In this document: piece by piece, positions 9,570 to 22,472 of the stretch | Layout of the letters: each line of letters opens with the position of its first letter | How positions within the stretch are numbered: the stretch's first letter is position 1 | NCBI RefSeq assembly: GCF_963678635.1 | Contig: NC_087063.1 | Span: 30,330,599-30,394,598, forward strand | From: Symsagittifera roscoffensis | Lineage: Eukaryota; Xenacoelomorpha; Acoela; Convolutidae | DNA: 64,000 nt | Direction: 5' to 3' | Made by a program: the position numbers and the translations under genes | The notes under the pieces: model-generated | Databases searched by the model: none | Told to the model about the DNA's origin: nothing | What the model saw: the letters and a program-made list of their open reading frames with translations, nothing else

Positions 9570-11628
9570 ATGGAGTTTGGACAAAGAGAGCCCCTCACTC
9601 GCAGAATTCGAACCCTTCTAAAAGACTACCCAGACGGACTCTCAATTCCAAAGGAGCTCCTACAAAATGCAGATGATGCCCAGGCGACTGAAGCTTGTCT
9701 AATGCTTGACTTGCGAACCCACACAACGAAGCAACTCATCAACAATAAACTGGCTCAATTTCAGGGCCCAGCGCTTGTGTTTTGGGACAACAAGCCATTC
9801 CAAGATTCAGACTTTCACAACCTGTGTGAGTTTGGCGGCGAGACGAAATTGGGCGACCGTACAAAAATTGGCAAGTTTGGTCTGGGTTTTAACTCAGTGT
9901 ACAACTTGACTGACCTACCTCAGTTCGTGAGTAAGACTTCTTACTGCGTTCTTGATCCCCATGCAAAATTCTTCGCAGGTAAACCAGGTGAAATACACGA
10001 CTTGACATCAACTCGAAATTCCATTGCTGGACAGCTGAAGCCATTCGAGGGACTCTTCGGGTTTTCGGTTGGAAAAGTAAAGAGCGGAGAAATGTTCCAG
10101 GGCACCATCTTTCGATTTCCGTTGAGAACCGAAGATAACAGCAAATGGAGTGAAATCTGTGATCGACCATACACTTTAGAAAGCGCAAAAGAGCTGATCG
10201 AAATGACAAAAGAGTCCTCTTACCTGTTTCTGATCTTCCTTCAGTTTGTTAATAAGTTCAAGATATGTTTGAAGCAAGATCAGGGAGTTCAAGTTCTATC
10301 AAGTTTTAGCCGTAACTTTCTTGACTCCGATGGCGTCGGAGCTCGCATTCTTTTCAATCTTGAAGACAAGTTCAAATCATCATACAAGATCCAAATTAAA
10401 AGTACTCAAAAAAGTCAATGCTATCAGTGGGATATTTTTGTGACTGCGCCAGGCAAAAAGTCATCAGACGGAACCAGGTGCGTGGGATCAATTGCTTTTC
10501 CTTCGAATGATTTGGACTTGACTAAAATTTGCAACACTCGAAACTTGTTCTGTTTCCTACCTTTGCCCCACCCGCAAGATACGGGACTGCCTTTCCTGGT
10601 GAACGGGACGTTCGCGGTGACTTCTTCCCGACGCTACCTGGAGGTGAACTCGGCGGACGACAAGTCGGCTGACAAGTCAGGCGATGGAACTTGGAACCAA
10701 GACATCATGCAGTTAGGCGCCGCTGAAAGTCTTTGCACAGCTGTACTCGCCAGGAGCTGTACCCACTCTCAACAACATATGTTCCACCTGTTTCCAAAAA
10801 TTTCCAACGATGCAGACCCCCTTTGCAAAATAGTGATGGAAACATTCTACGCTCGAATTGGCTCGGATCCTTTGCTCACTGTTTTTAGTAGTCCGAGTTC
10901 ATTGAACTTAGTTGCTCTTTGCAACCAGAAAGTATTCCTTATATCTGATAACGTTCCTGAAAACATCAGACAAAGTCTTTTGGCTTGCTCGGCAGTACTG
11001 AAACCCGAAACCCGGAATGGAGCAATCTACCTTGTATTGCCACCCAATATATCGAATTGCCTGCGAACTTTTGCCCCAAATATCTTCAGTGAAAAGGAGA
11101 AGGATTTCGTGGATATTTTAGATCAGCTGATTCCTCTCTCGTTTGAACTGTTTGTCACATCAAATGAAGTTGTCAGAGAAAACTTCCTGTCAATCATTCA
11201 TTACGCACTTGATCAGATGAGAGGCAACGCTACAGTTGTGAAACTGCTGAAGGATAATCACTGGGTACTGACAGACAACGGGAATGGAGACGCCAAAATG
11301 ATGAGACCTTTGGATCTCGTGAATCCAAGATCAAAGATTGCCGAGTTTCTTGATTTCTCGAAAAAATATTTTCCATGCGAAGGAATGAAGCTCTCAAAAG
11401 AGCAAATGAAGTTCATGAGCGCCAACTTGGGTCTCAACGATCTTCTTCTTCCCTATGATGCTCTTGAAAGTACAGTTCAAAACATGAACACCATTGACAA
11501 TTTTGGAACCCTTTGTGACCGATTGCAACAGTTGTTTGTCCACGTTAACTCGAAGGAAAGTTGTTACGCATATGAGAGGTTGAAAAACATTTTCGCAGAT
11601 CATCTTAGAATTCCTGTCAAAACATCAG
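9570..11628 (+). CDS. Sacsin-type giant chaperone, first coding exon (HATPase repeat 1)
   Basis: This exon encodes 686 residues plus one base. Near the N terminus FGQREPLTRRIRTLLKDYPDG matches the start of the first sacsin repeat. It is followed by the GHKL/Hsp90-like ATP pocket: an N-box ELLQNADDAQATE at about residue 28 and a G-box KIGKFGLGFNSVYNLTD at about residue 100, then VLDPHAKFF and GTIFRFPLR. These are hallmarks of sacsin repeats, which bind ATP and act in Hsp70-linked protein quality control. The start at 9570 has G at -3 and +4 and an in-frame TGA at 9552. The exon starts directly at the HATPase, so the N-terminal ubiquitin-like domain of vertebrate sacsin is absent. It ends at TCAG/GTTAGT, phase 1. 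The partner exon is 50832-60745. Alternative: a separate truncated sacsin paralogue. Confidence 0.88.
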
Positions 11629-11681
11629 GTTAGTCCCTTTTTTCCCAACCGCGTGAAATATAGTGACCGGAAAAAACTATG

Positions 11682-12100
11682 GGTCCCTTTTTGTACTATT
11701 TTGAGACATCTTTTTTTGGCTGACCCTAATTTTTTTAAATTTTTTTCTAAATAAAAGGGGGGGGGGGGGGGGCGCCTTGAAAAAACGCATTTTTTGGTCA
11801 AATACCAGCCATCACCAGCGGATTCAGGGGGGGGGGGAGCGGACTCCTCCCCTTAGGGATTCGACCCCCTGCCGACCCAAAGGGTCCCCCTTTGTACTAC
11901 TTTGAGATATCCCTTTTTGTCTGAAGGACACTAGAAAAATACACTAGGCTTTTTTAACCTGTTTTTTCAAACGGTTTTTTTAACCTGTTTTTTCAAAAAA
12001 TTTCCTGCGGCCTAGAAAATTTGGCCAAAACAGCGTCTTTTTAGTGCTTTAGGAAAGCTCGGAAAATCAATTTGGTTGACCTGAAAAAAAGGTCGTCAAA
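11682..12100 (-). mobile_element. hAT-type MITE fragments, reverse orientation
   Basis: CAGCGGATTCAGGGG at about 11817 matches the right terminal inverted repeat of the element at 4077-4627. The following sequence (GGGATTCGACCCC, GACCCAAAGGGTCC, TTTGAGATATCC, and ATCAATTTGGTTGACCT near 12070) matches its interior on the opposite strand. The part 11682-11812 repeats the GGGTCC...TTTTGAGACATC interior and a long G run, so it is a second, partial copy next to the first. Both are truncated. Confidence 0.6.
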
Positions 12101-12129
12101 ATTTTTGACATATATATGGTAATTGAAAG

Positions 12130-12225
12130 ATGGCAGGCGCATATAAATCAATAAGGCAATAGGCTCTAATTTTTAGGTTGTCGGTTGCGTGTTCGATTAC
12201 CGCTGGGGTCATTTTTTCATACTTC
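12130..12225 (+). repeat. Possible tRNA-derived SINE remnant
   Basis: A segment with GGCAATAGGCTC then GGTTGTCGGTTGCGTGTTCGATTACCGC resembles the A and B promoter boxes of a tRNA gene (B box GTTCGATTACC) spaced about 35 nt apart, followed by a T run. No clean cloverleaf forms. The same sequence recurs in the duplicated copy near 18600-18693. This is a weak call. Confidence 0.25.
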
Positions 12226-13261
12226 AACGTTTTCCTTTTTTGCATACTTTTCTATTTCGAAGCTTCCATTTGCAATTTTTACTCGTATTTGCGAAAAAAG
12301 CATCTTCGCTTCACTGTTCAATAACTGTAATTGGAAAATTCTGGGCTATTTGTTGTCAAGTTGTTTCCTTAAAATTAAATAAATCACTGCTGCTGTAAAC
12401 TTATAGCTGGAAAAAATTTGGGAGAGAGGAAAAACCCCAGTATACGCGAACCTAAAAAAATTACAATGGTAGCTAGCTTGCTGTTTTACATGGAGCACAA
12501 AATGATCGGGCCAAGTATAAATTGAAGCTAAAATGGACGAAGTGTTTCGATAATTTTAGACAACATAAATGTGTGGATTTTTGATTAAGATTCAACCCAA
12601 AAACTAAAGAGCCTCAATTCAACGAGAGCAAATTTTTTTCAGAGCTCTTGCAAGTTTGACTCGAGCTGGATTGCAAAACGTAAATTGTCTATTTTCAAAC
12701 ATGTGCATTGCAGCGCCAGTGAGGATGAGAAAATGTGTTGGCCAAAACGGAATTTACTACCGTAATTTCACCATTTCAATTATTTATTCTCCAAAATAAG
12801 AATATTTTCCCGCTTGCCAAAGAAATTTGCCAAACAATTTTAAAATACTTAAGTGTTTCATAAAAAAGAAGTTTCTTGTTTGAAATTTTTTTTTATTTGA
12901 ATCAATTATCTGGGCAACCCACAAGAAGCCAAAAAATCGTAACGCATCTAATGATGTATCATATTTCAGCCCTTTCAAAATTGGTATCACTGATATTGAA
13001 AATTTTAAAATTCTATTTAAATTCTAAAAACATTCGGCGTAATTTACTTTTTGACAAGTTTTCTAAAATTTATATTTTATTGTTACCGTATTTTCACTAG
13101 ATGGCTTAAAATGCTTCGTATGCGGATTGAAAACTTTTTTATGCCACTTCTCTCAGTCATTCGTAACAATCGAGAAAAAATTGGAAAATTTCGAGCTACA
13201 ACGTGTTGTGGTCGGATAAGGCAATGCCGTGTGTGGCCTTATGTGGCTTTCAGTTTCAGAT
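12226..13261. other. AT-rich segment of the duplicated unit
   Basis: About 1 kb with no recognised gene; short open stretches have low-complexity Phe/Ile/Lys composition and look like chance. It recurs with a handful of substitutions in the second copy (about 18694-19729). Confidence 0.5.
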
Positions 13262-13497
13262 AGAAGTGCTTCCTCCAGTCTGCACAGTTCTGGTAGCTGC
13301 TGGAAGGAAAACGATCCGGCCGTATTGTCCCGAACCTAAATACGCCTTGCTGCCTGTCCAGCGCGTTAGCTGCTGCAACTACTGCTTCAGCAATCAGCCG
13401 CCTGTCCTGCTCTTCCATGTCGCATTATACCCGCGTCGTCAATTGGCAAGCACACTGTGCAACTGCAACTCAGAATTCGCCCACCCAGGAGCGCCAA
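13262..13497 (-). mobile_element. Leader and gag-start piece of a second gypsy copy, fossil
   Basis: On the - strand this matches the region 26606-26834 at the 5' side of the gypsy element (PBS-side sequence TGGCGCTCCTGGGTGGGC next to the LTR, and the MEEQDR gag start). It lies on the outer side of the LTR at 13498-15979. It is a truncated remnant of a neighbouring element that shares that LTR. Confidence 0.65.
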
Positions 13498-15979
13498 TGT
13501 AGATTTAGGGGATTTCTTCTCTAGGTTCGTTCTCTTTCCTAACGACACCGCAAAGTCGTCCCTTGGGCGACCGAGATTTACCACTATCTACAATCTCGAA
13601 AGGGGTATTTTAGTGGCAACTATTCTGTATTGTATTACGTTGCTTGCCCCTCTGTGTATTGCTCTTCGGCTGTCTTGTCTCGTCGAATCGATACAATCGC
13701 AAGATTCTCCAACGATAATTTAAATTAGACGATTATACGTCCAATTACGGAAGGCTATGAGTGGCCAGGATATAATCTAATAATCAAGTCAAAAAGAAAG
13801 GGTCCGCAATTTATGGGCCAAATTGCCTAATTGCAAACTAACTTCCAACTAACTCTTCTAACACTAACTCTTCTCTCTCTCTCTAGAGAATCTCTGATGA
13901 GAACTAACTATCTCTTGGTCTCTTACTCCGAGAATCAATTACCTGACTAACTAGCAATAATTGTTCTCTCTAACTAACGGAGAACCAACTATACTCTCTC
14001 TCAGTATCAATTGCTCTCTTCTATGACTGAGAACCAACTACTCTCAATAGTAGCTAACAACTGTTCTCTTCTCTGACGAGAACCAACTACTCTTAATGGT
14101 AGCTAACACTGATCTCTTCTCTGACGAGAACCAGCTACTCTTGATAGTAGCCAACAACTGTTCTTTCTCTTACAGGCTCACCGGTACCCTCCAATTCCTT
14201 ATCTTTCTTTACACTTAGTTTTAGGTAAGTCACGCCACTCCCTATCAGTCCTGAAAACCGCCTAAACCACCCGTCCGCACATGTTTTAAGACTATATCCC
14301 TCCTCCTGTCAACTCTGCCACGTGTCAACTTCGGTTTCTTTTATCAATCTTTTCACGTTTATGCGGTATGCGGCAGCTGTCACAATTTGACCAAACAAAC
14401 AAATGTCATACGATTTTAATCAACCAATTCCTGAACTCTGTGACTTCAGCCCTCGAGCTCAACTAAACTCTAAACCATGCTATGTTTATTCACTAATCCT
14501 CCCAAGGTCTTTATTTCAATTATCCCGTTAACTTTCCGACCTTCTAAGGGTAGGGGGAGACCCTTTTCATGGGTAGCTAATTCATTCCAAGCATCTAAAA
14601 TTTTGATCTGTACTCTATTCCAATCCCGACGTTCTAGCTATCAGGGGAACATAGTTTGTCTATTAGGGATCAAATTAAACCAAAAAGTCACCCCCGGAAG
14701 CCAAGTAAATTCTCCGTCCAATCATACTATTTGGGAAACTTAACTCTCATGCCGCGGTCCTATTACTATCAGAATGCTCTGGGACTACTTTTCTTTAGTC
14801 TAGTTGAAATGCTTTTAATAGATCACTCGCCAAGCTAAACTGAACCCAAGGTTTACCAAGTCCACTTTGAATTAAATCCACTACTCAAAGGTTGCAATGT
14901 AAAACTGTATCTCTATTAGCTTCTGCTCTAGTTCCCAAAATACAAGTCTTCCTCCCAATGTTTAGCAGGGTGACCCATTTTCATTTCCAGGGGTTGGGCT
15001 GGGGAATACGCAACTTTCCGGTGTTATTCTCGGGGTTTTCCATGCAAGTTTGGGTCAAAACGCCCAAAGGTCAACTTAAGTTCACACAGGGGTCAACCGG
15101 GGTCAAACTTTTATATTTGGGTTCAGATTTCCATGGGGGTCTTAACTACCAAGTTTCATTCATATCTCATTAATACTTCACAAGTTATACCATTTCTAAG
15201 GTCTATTATCACTTTTTCCGGAAAAATACTATTAACATTGGAAGGAGTCGCTGGAGATTTTTCACTCACAAGGGATTTTTTTCGGGGTTCCTATCTTATG
15301 CCAATTGCAGCAATAAAATCATTAGGCCAGAGTTCATCATTTCGCGTAAATTGCCTATTTCTGGTCTAAGGGGTTGTTTTTCCAAGTGCTTACAGCTTCC
15401 GGCTCAACCGCCGGATTTGGTTCAAATTATAATACAAGATGTATCTTGCCATTACCTATCATCCCTCCAAGTTTCAGCTCCCTGCATTCATTGGAGACCG
15501 AGAAACGTCTTCCGGAATCTACGGGTGGGTTTGTTTACTTTGGGCATAAAACCGGAAGTGGGGGGTCTTAGAGGTCTGGGGTTCCAACCTAAGCTTCCCT
15601 CAACTAGGCCTTTAACATACTAGAATTTGAGCCTATTCCAACCGCTAGTTACCGAGTTCTGATAGGGCCATTTACACTTCCGGGGACCGTTATCGCTTGC
15701 CCCCCAAGGGTCTGAGGGGTACCGATTTTTGCATGCCCGGATCTAATCATCTCTAGTATCGCTCCTTTGACTTTCATAATGTTAGCTTTCTTAGTTCCGA
15801 CTTTGGTGAGGGTTAACCGATTTTGTCAATTTTTTTCTTGCGTAGGGGGGACGATATCTTCGAAGATTGAACTATTTCGAACTTTACCCTTTGTTTGCTG
15901 TACTACTTAACTTAATGATGAGTCAAGCTTACGCTCAGTTTGATATAGCATGTAATAAAGTAGAATCACCAATTCTACA
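13498..15979 (-). repeat. Ty3/gypsy LTR, copy 1 (about 2.48 kb)
   Basis: The boundaries are TGTAGA at 13498 and TCTACA at 15979, the inverted TG...CA form of an LTR. On the outer left it is followed (in element direction) by a primer-binding-like TGGCGC sequence. It is nearly identical to 19966-22472 because both lie in the tandem duplication. A shorter, more diverged copy is at 26835-27854. It contains a three-copy 49-bp minisatellite at 14029-14174 and many CTCT/GAGAACC motifs. Confidence 0.8.
14029..14174. repeat. 49-bp minisatellite inside the LTR, copy 1
   Basis: Three direct units start with GAGAACCAACTACTCT and contain a small inverted motif (TACTCTCAATAGTAGCT). More degenerate CTAACT/GAGAACC copies extend upstream to about 13860. 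The second LTR carries the same array at about 20513-20658. Confidence 0.8.
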
Positions 15980-16429
15980 GTCTTCCCTTCTAGTCTATTG
16001 TTCTCCCGAATAATGCTAATGACAAAGTTTTAACTTACCGTCTTTCTACCAACCTAGATTAGACCTATCTAATGCCTAACTATATCATATTACTTCCTAA
16101 CTTCCTAATTTCCGAATAATTTTTCGTAAGACAAAATTGCGGCCTCTTCAGTCAGTCCCCATATTAAAAATCAGATTCGACTTGTAAATACTATTTGTTA
16201 CAGAAATCCTAACTAGCGGACCTGAGTGCTAATAAATTTACTCCTCGCAGTGCGACCCAAACTCTCTTTTTAAAAAAGTACCTAATGTCAATAGTAACGC
16301 AATGTTCAGCAATACTGAGGTGGGATCGCACTAAGATATTAAACAAGCACCAAAGAGCTGGGTGACAAGGATTCCGAAAAACTAGTTTTAACTCACAAAT
16401 TCATCAATTCCAAACCTAACTGGAGGCCT

Positions 16430-18157
16430 TCTTACTCAAACTGGTCTACCCACACCTGTAGTCCCCCATTCCATCACAGGATCAACCATCGCCGGCTCGC
16501 CCGGAGGTCCAGCTTCAGCTTCGCTGGGGAGGTTCGCGGGCTCTTCTTCCCTTTTGGCTTCAATCTCCGTTGCGTCGTATGACTCCACCGCGTCGCTCTG
16601 TCGTCGCAAGCCTCCGTTTCTCCCAAGAGGATTAACTAGTGGCTCCACCACTACTCGATTTTTTCGCGGCATTTTCCCCAAAAGTTCTCGCCTTGGGCCT
16701 GGATCATGTTTGAATCCGTACCTGTTGTTTGCCCAAAACGCCTCGTTTGCAACGTGCATCTCCAGAGCATCAAAAAAATAGCTGACCGGTAGGGTGTCGG
16801 TTGCTTCATTGCAAGGGTTTCCTCTGGTCGCGGGGTCTCCTCATCATAACGTTTCAACATACCAAAATGCAGAAACTTCACCTTACTCGGATTGGACACC
16901 TTTGACAACTTGTACCTCGAACAGCCTTGCCATCACAACATAAGGTCCTTCCAACAGGTCAAAAGATTTCTTTGACTTATTTGTCTCCTGTGACCACACC
17001 CAGACTTTGTCACCACTCGCATAGGGTTCCCCGTGAATTTTCGTCCAGTAATAGCTTTTTTGTTGACGGTGGTCTGTCCCGAGTTTTTCTCTTGCGCTGC
17101 TGTGTGCGTCTCAAAATTGTTCGTCTAGCCATTCGGCAAAACCATCCTTCATCATCAGTTCGTCATGAGGTTTTGCGTAAAACAGATCAACTGGATATTG
17201 CTACTCTTCTCCATGCACCATACAGAACGGCGTAGCTCCCGTTTTCCGATTCACTGTCGTGTTGTACACAAATTTGAAGTACGGCAACGTCGTGGCACAA
17301 TTCTTTGGTTTCTCTGAGTAAAATTTCAAAATAGCATCAGCCATCTTTGCGTTGCGTCTATCTGTCTGTCCATTACCCCTCGACTTTTAGAGAGAAGTCT
17401 GAGTTTTGTCAATACCCAAAAGTCGGCACATCTCTTGGATCAATTTGCCACCACAAATTTTTCCTTGATCTGTATGTAGGAGATTGTGAGCTCCAAACTT
17501 CAGCACTCAATTCTCCACCATCTCACGAGCCACTTCAGCAAAATCCGTCGCCACCAGAGCAACTGCAATCGTGTACATCGTGAAACGATTCGTTAAAACA
17601 AGCACATGTTCAGCTCTAGTACTCGTCGCTTTTGTCACTGGTCCTAAGATATCTACTGCCACTCCAGTATCAAAGGGAGCCAGGCTCTCTGTCCACTTCA
17701 TCTTCATTGCTTTCATATGAACTGATCGACTTAGACACCACTGGACTTTTCTTTCATTATCCGTTGTCATCGTCGGCCACCAATATCTTCGTCGTAACCT
17801 TGCCAGCATCTTCTCGGCTGCAAGCTGTCCTCCGCCATTCTCCATCAAATCGAACTGGCTAAGAATTTCCTTCCGTCCCGCCACAGGAACTTTTGTCAGA
17901 AGGATTGGCCTGGAGTCATCTCCACTTCTTGTAGAGTATTCCATCTATAAAACTCAACTCATCCCATCTTGACCAGTAAGCCAGTGTTTCAGGTCCATAC
18001 TGTATGGCCTGCTCCTTCTGAATGATGTTCGTTCCTAGTGACGGCATATCAATTGTCTCATCGCATAGTCCCGCCCAGTAGAATACTTGAGCAATCGCTT
18101 CATCTTCTCTCTACGTCTTCTCAACTCCACCTGGAGTTCTTTTCAAACGAATCGACT
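16430..18157 (-). mobile_element. Integrase end of the gypsy fossil, duplicated copy
   Basis: This is the copy of the 3' pol region in the left duplication unit. On the - strand, 17944-17507 reads as the zinc-binding and core start of integrase (RRRYWWPTM and VAVDILGPVT). The piece 16908-16436 is the C-terminal, GPY-like and proline/glutamate-rich tail. It is cut at the duplication border, so it has no gag or protease. It is broken, with a few breaks, and is nearly identical to 22929-24656. Confidence 0.8.
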
Positions 18158-18599
18158 TTTTGTACTATTTTGAGACATCTTTTTTTGGCTGACCCTAATT
18201 TTTTTAAATTTTTTTCTAAATAAAAGGGGGGGGGGGGGCGCCTTGAAAAAACGCATTTTTTGGTCAAATACCAGCCATCACCAGCGGATTCAGGGGGGGG
18301 GGGGGAGCGGACTCCTCCCCTTAGGGATTCGACCCCCTGCCGACCCAAAGGGTCCCCCTTTGTACTACTTTGAGATATCCCTTTTTGTCTGAAGGACACT
18401 AGAAAAATACACTAGGCTTTTTTAACCTGTTTTTTCAAACGGTTTTTTTAACCTGTTTTTTCAAAAAATTTCCTGCGGCCTAGAAAATTTGGCCAAAACA
18501 GCGTCTTTTTAGTGCTTTAGGAAAGCTCGGAAAATCAATTTGGTTGACCTGAAAAAAAGGTCGTCAAAATTTTTGACATATATATGGTAATTGAAAGAT

Positions 18600-18693
18600 G
18601 GCAGGCGCATATAAATCAATAAGGCAATAGGCTCTAATTTTTAGGTTGTCGGTTGCGTGTTCGATTACCGCTGGGGTCATTTTTTCATACTTC
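18600..18693 (+). repeat. Possible SINE remnant, duplicated copy
   Basis: Second copy of the tRNA-like segment at 12130-12225, duplicated with the whole 6.5-kb unit and not an independent insertion. Confidence 0.25.
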
Positions 18694-19965
18694 AACGTTT
18701 TCCTTTTTTGCATACTTTTCTATTTCGAAGCTTCCATTTGCAATTTTTACTCGTATTTGCGAAAAAAGCATCTTCGCTTCACTGTTCAATAACTGTAATT
18801 GGAAAATTCTGGGCTATTTGTTGTCAAGTTGTTTCCTTAAAATTAAATAAATCACTGCTGCTGTAAACTTATAGCTGGAAAAAATTTGGGAGAGAGGAAA
18901 AACCCCAGTATACGCGAACCTAAAAAAATTACAATGGTAGCTAGCTTGCTGTTTTACATGGAGCACAAAATGATCGGGCCAAGTATAAATTGAAGCTAAA
19001 ATGGACGAAGTGTTTCGATAATTTTAGACAACATAAATGTGTGGATTTTTGATTAAGATTCAACCCAAAAACTAAAGAGCCTCAATTCAACGAGAGCAAA
19101 TTTTTTTCAGAGCTCTTGCAAGTTTGACTCGAGCTGGATTGCAAAACGTAAATTGTCTATTTTTAAACATGTGCATTGCAGCGCCAGTGAGGATGAGAAA
19201 ATGTGTTGGCCAAAACGGAATTTACTACCGTAATTTCACCATTTCAATTATTTATTCTCCAAAATAAGAATATTTTCCCGCTTGCCAAAGAAATTTGCCA
19301 AACAATTTTAAAATACTTAAGTGTTTCATAAAAAAGAAGTTTCTTGTTTGAAATTTTTTTTTATTTGAATCAATTATCTGGGCAACCCACAAAAAGCCAA
19401 AAAATCGTAACGCATCTAATGATGTATCATATTTCAGCCCTTTCAAAATTGGTATCACTGATATTGAAAATTTTAAAATTCTATTTAAATTCTAAAAACA
19501 TTCGGCGTAATTTACTTTTTGACAAGTTTTCTAAAATTTATATTTTATTGTTACCGTATTTTCACTAGATGGCTTAAAATGCTTCGTATGCGGATTGAAA
19601 ACTTTTTTATGCCACTTCTCTCAGTCATTCGTAACAATCGAGAAAAAATTGGAAAATTTCGAGCTACAACGTGTTGTGGTCGGATAAGGCAATGCCGTGT
19701 GTGGCCTTATGTGGCTTTCAGTTTCAGATAAAAGTGCTTCCTCCAGTCTGCACAGTTCTGGTAGCTGCTGGAAGGAAAACGATCCGGCCGTATTGTCCCG
19801 AACCTAAATACGCCTTGCTGCCTGTCCAGCGCGTTAGCTGCTGCAACTACTGCTTCAGCAATCAGCCGCCTGTCCTGCTCTTCCATGTCGCATTATACCC
19901 GCGTCGTCAATTGGCAAGCACACTGTGCAACTGCAACTCAGAATTCGCCCACCCAGGAGCGCCAA

Positions 19966-22472
19966 TGTAGATTTAGGGGATTTCTTCACTAGGTTCGTTC
20001 TCTTTCCTAACGACACCGCAAAGTCGTCCCTTGGGCAGTGAATTCAGCGGGGCGACCGAGATTTACCACTATCTACAATCTCGAAAGGGGTATTTTGGTG
20101 GCAACTATTCTGTATTGTATTACGTTGCTTGCCCCTCTGTGTATTGCTCTTCGGCTGTCTTGTCTCGTCGAATCGATACAATCGCAAGATTCTCCAACGA
20201 TAATTTAAATTAGATGATTATACGTCCAATTACGGAAGGCTATGAGTGGCCAGGATATACTCTAATAATCAAGTCAAAAAGAAAGGGTCCGCAATTTATG
20301 GGCCAAATTGCCTAATTGCAAACTAACTTCCAACTAACTCTTCTAACACTAACTCTTCTCTCTCTCTCTAGAGAATCTCTGATGAGAACTAACTATCTCT
20401 TGGTCTCTTACTCCGAGAATCAATTACCTGACTAACTAGCAATAATTGTTCTCTCTAACTAGCGGAGAACCAACTATACTCTCTCTCAGTATCAATTGCT
20501 CTCTTCTATGACTGAGAACCAACTACTCTCAATAGTAGCTAACAACTGTTCTCTTCTCTGACGAGAACCAACTACTCTTAATGGTAGCTAACACTGATCT
20601 CTTCTCTGACGAGAACCAGCTACTCTTGATAGTAGCCAACAACTGTTCTTTCTCTTACAGGCTCACCGGTACCCTCCAATTCCTTATCTTTCTTTACACT
20701 TAGTTTTAGGTAAGTCACGCCACTCCCTATCAGTCCTGACAACCGCCTAAACCACCCGTCCGCACATGTTTTAAGACTATATCCCTCCTCCTGTCAACTC
20801 TGCCACGTGTCAACTTCGGTTTCTTTTATCAATCTTTTCACGTTTATTAGATACCCAGTATGCGGCAGCTGTCACAATTTGACCAAACAAACAAATGTCA
20901 TACGATTTTAATCAACCAATTCCTGAACTCTGTGACTTCAGCCCTCGAGCTCAACTAACCTCTAAACCATGCTATGTTTATTCAGTAATCCTCCCAAGGT
21001 CTTTATTTTAATTATCCCGTTAACTTTCCGACCTTCTAAGGGTAGGGGGAGACCCTTTTCATGGGTAGCTAATTCATTCCAAGCATCTAAAATTTTGATC
21101 TGTACTCTATTCCAATCCCGAGGTTCTAGCTATCAGGGGAACATAGTTTGTCTAAAAGGGATCAAATTAAACCAAAATGTCACCCCCGGGAAGCCAAGTA
21201 AATTCCCCGTCCAATCATATTATTTGGGAAACTTAACTCTCATGCCGCGGTCCTATTACTATCAGAATGCTCCGGGACTACTTTTCTTTAGTCTAGTTGA
21301 AATGCTTTTAATAGATCACTCGCCAAGCTAAACTGAACCCAAGGTTTACCAAGTCCACTTTGAATTAAATCCACTACTCAAAGGTTGCAATGTAAAACTG
21401 TATCTCTATTAGCTTCTGCTCTAGTTCCCAAAATACAAGTCTTCCTCCCAATGTTTAGCAGGGTGACCCATTTTCATTTCCAGGGGTTGGGCTGGGGAAT
21501 ACGCAACTTTCCGGTGTTATTCTCGGGGTTTTCCATGCAAGTTTGGGTCAAAACGCCCAAAGGTCAACTTAAGTTCACACAGGGGTCAACCGGGGTAAAA
21601 CTTTTATATTTGGGTTCAGATTTCCATGGGGGTCTTAACTACCAAGTTTCATTCATATCTCATTAATAATTCACAAGTTATACCATTTCTAAGGTCCATT
21701 ATCACTTTTTCCGGAAAAATACTATTAACATTGGAAGGAGTCGCTGGAGAGTTTTCACTCACAAGGGATTTTTTTCGGGGTTCCTATCTTATGCCAATTG
21801 CCGCAATAAAATCATTAGGCCAGAGTTCATCATTTCGCGTAAATTGCCTATTTCTGGTCTAAGGGGTTGTTTTTCCAAGTGCTTACAGCTTCCGGCTCAA
21901 CCGCCGGATTTGGTTCAAATTATAATACAAGATGTATCTTGCCATTACCTATCATCCCTCCAAGTTTCAGCTCCCTGCATTCATTGGAGACCGAGAAACG
22001 TCTTCCGGAATCTACGGGTGGGTTTGTTTACTTTGGGCATAAAACCGGAAGTGGGGGGTCTCAGAGGTCTGGGGTTCCAACCTAAGCTTCCCTCAACTAG
22101 GCCTTTAACATACTAGAATTTGAGCCTATTCCAACCGCTAGTTACCGAGTTCTGATAGGGCCATTTACACTTCCGGGGACCGTTATCGCTTGCCCCCCAA
22201 GGGTCTGAGGGGTACCGATTTTTGCATGCCCGGATCTAATCATCTCTAGTATCGCTCCTTTGACTTTCATAATGTTAGCTTTCTTAGTTCCGACTTTGGT
22301 GAGGGTTAACCGATTTTGTCAATTTTTTTCTTGCGTAGGGGGGACGATATCTTCGAAGATTGAACTATTTCGAACTTTACCCTTTGTTTGCTGTACTACT
22401 TAACTTAATGATGAGTCAAGCTTACGCTCAGTTTGATATAGCATGTAATAAAGTAGAATCACCAATTCTACA
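19966..22472 (-). repeat. Ty3/gypsy LTR, copy 2 (about 2.5 kb), 3' LTR of the element
   Basis: TGTAGA at 19966 and TCTACA at 22472 are the borders. In element direction it follows the integrase tail, so it is the 3' LTR of the 19966-27854 element. On its other side (19730-19965) lies a leader/gag-start piece, as in copy 1. A 49-bp minisatellite is at about 20513-20658. Confidence 0.8.

Larger units (their letters stand above)
11687..18157 (+). repeat. Tandem duplication, left copy (6.47 kb)
   Basis: This segment is repeated head-to-tail as 18158-24656, at about 99% identity by eye. The offset starts at 6,469 and grows to 6,499 through small indels. The join at 18156-18157 shows only a 2-bp overlap (CT): the left side continues as in 24652-24656 (CGACT) and the right side as in 11687 onward (CTTTTTGTACTATT). 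It carries the hAT-type fragments, an AT-rich 1.1-kb block, and the 3' part plus LTR of the gypsy fossil. The CT-only junction points to end joining rather than recombination between repeats. Confidence 0.93.

Noticed and set aside
9570-11628. A stand-alone sacsin-like gene ending at TAG 11631-11633
   Set aside because: The stop follows directly from a good donor (GTTAGT), and the phase fits the exon at 50832; kept only as an alternative.
12185-12398. Short Phe-rich frames repeated at 18653-18866
   Set aside because: Repeated only because of the tandem duplication; low-complexity and without any recognised domain.
13860-14174. CRISPR-like array
   Set aside because: Units are contiguous without unique spacers, lie inside an LTR, and the genome is eukaryotic.
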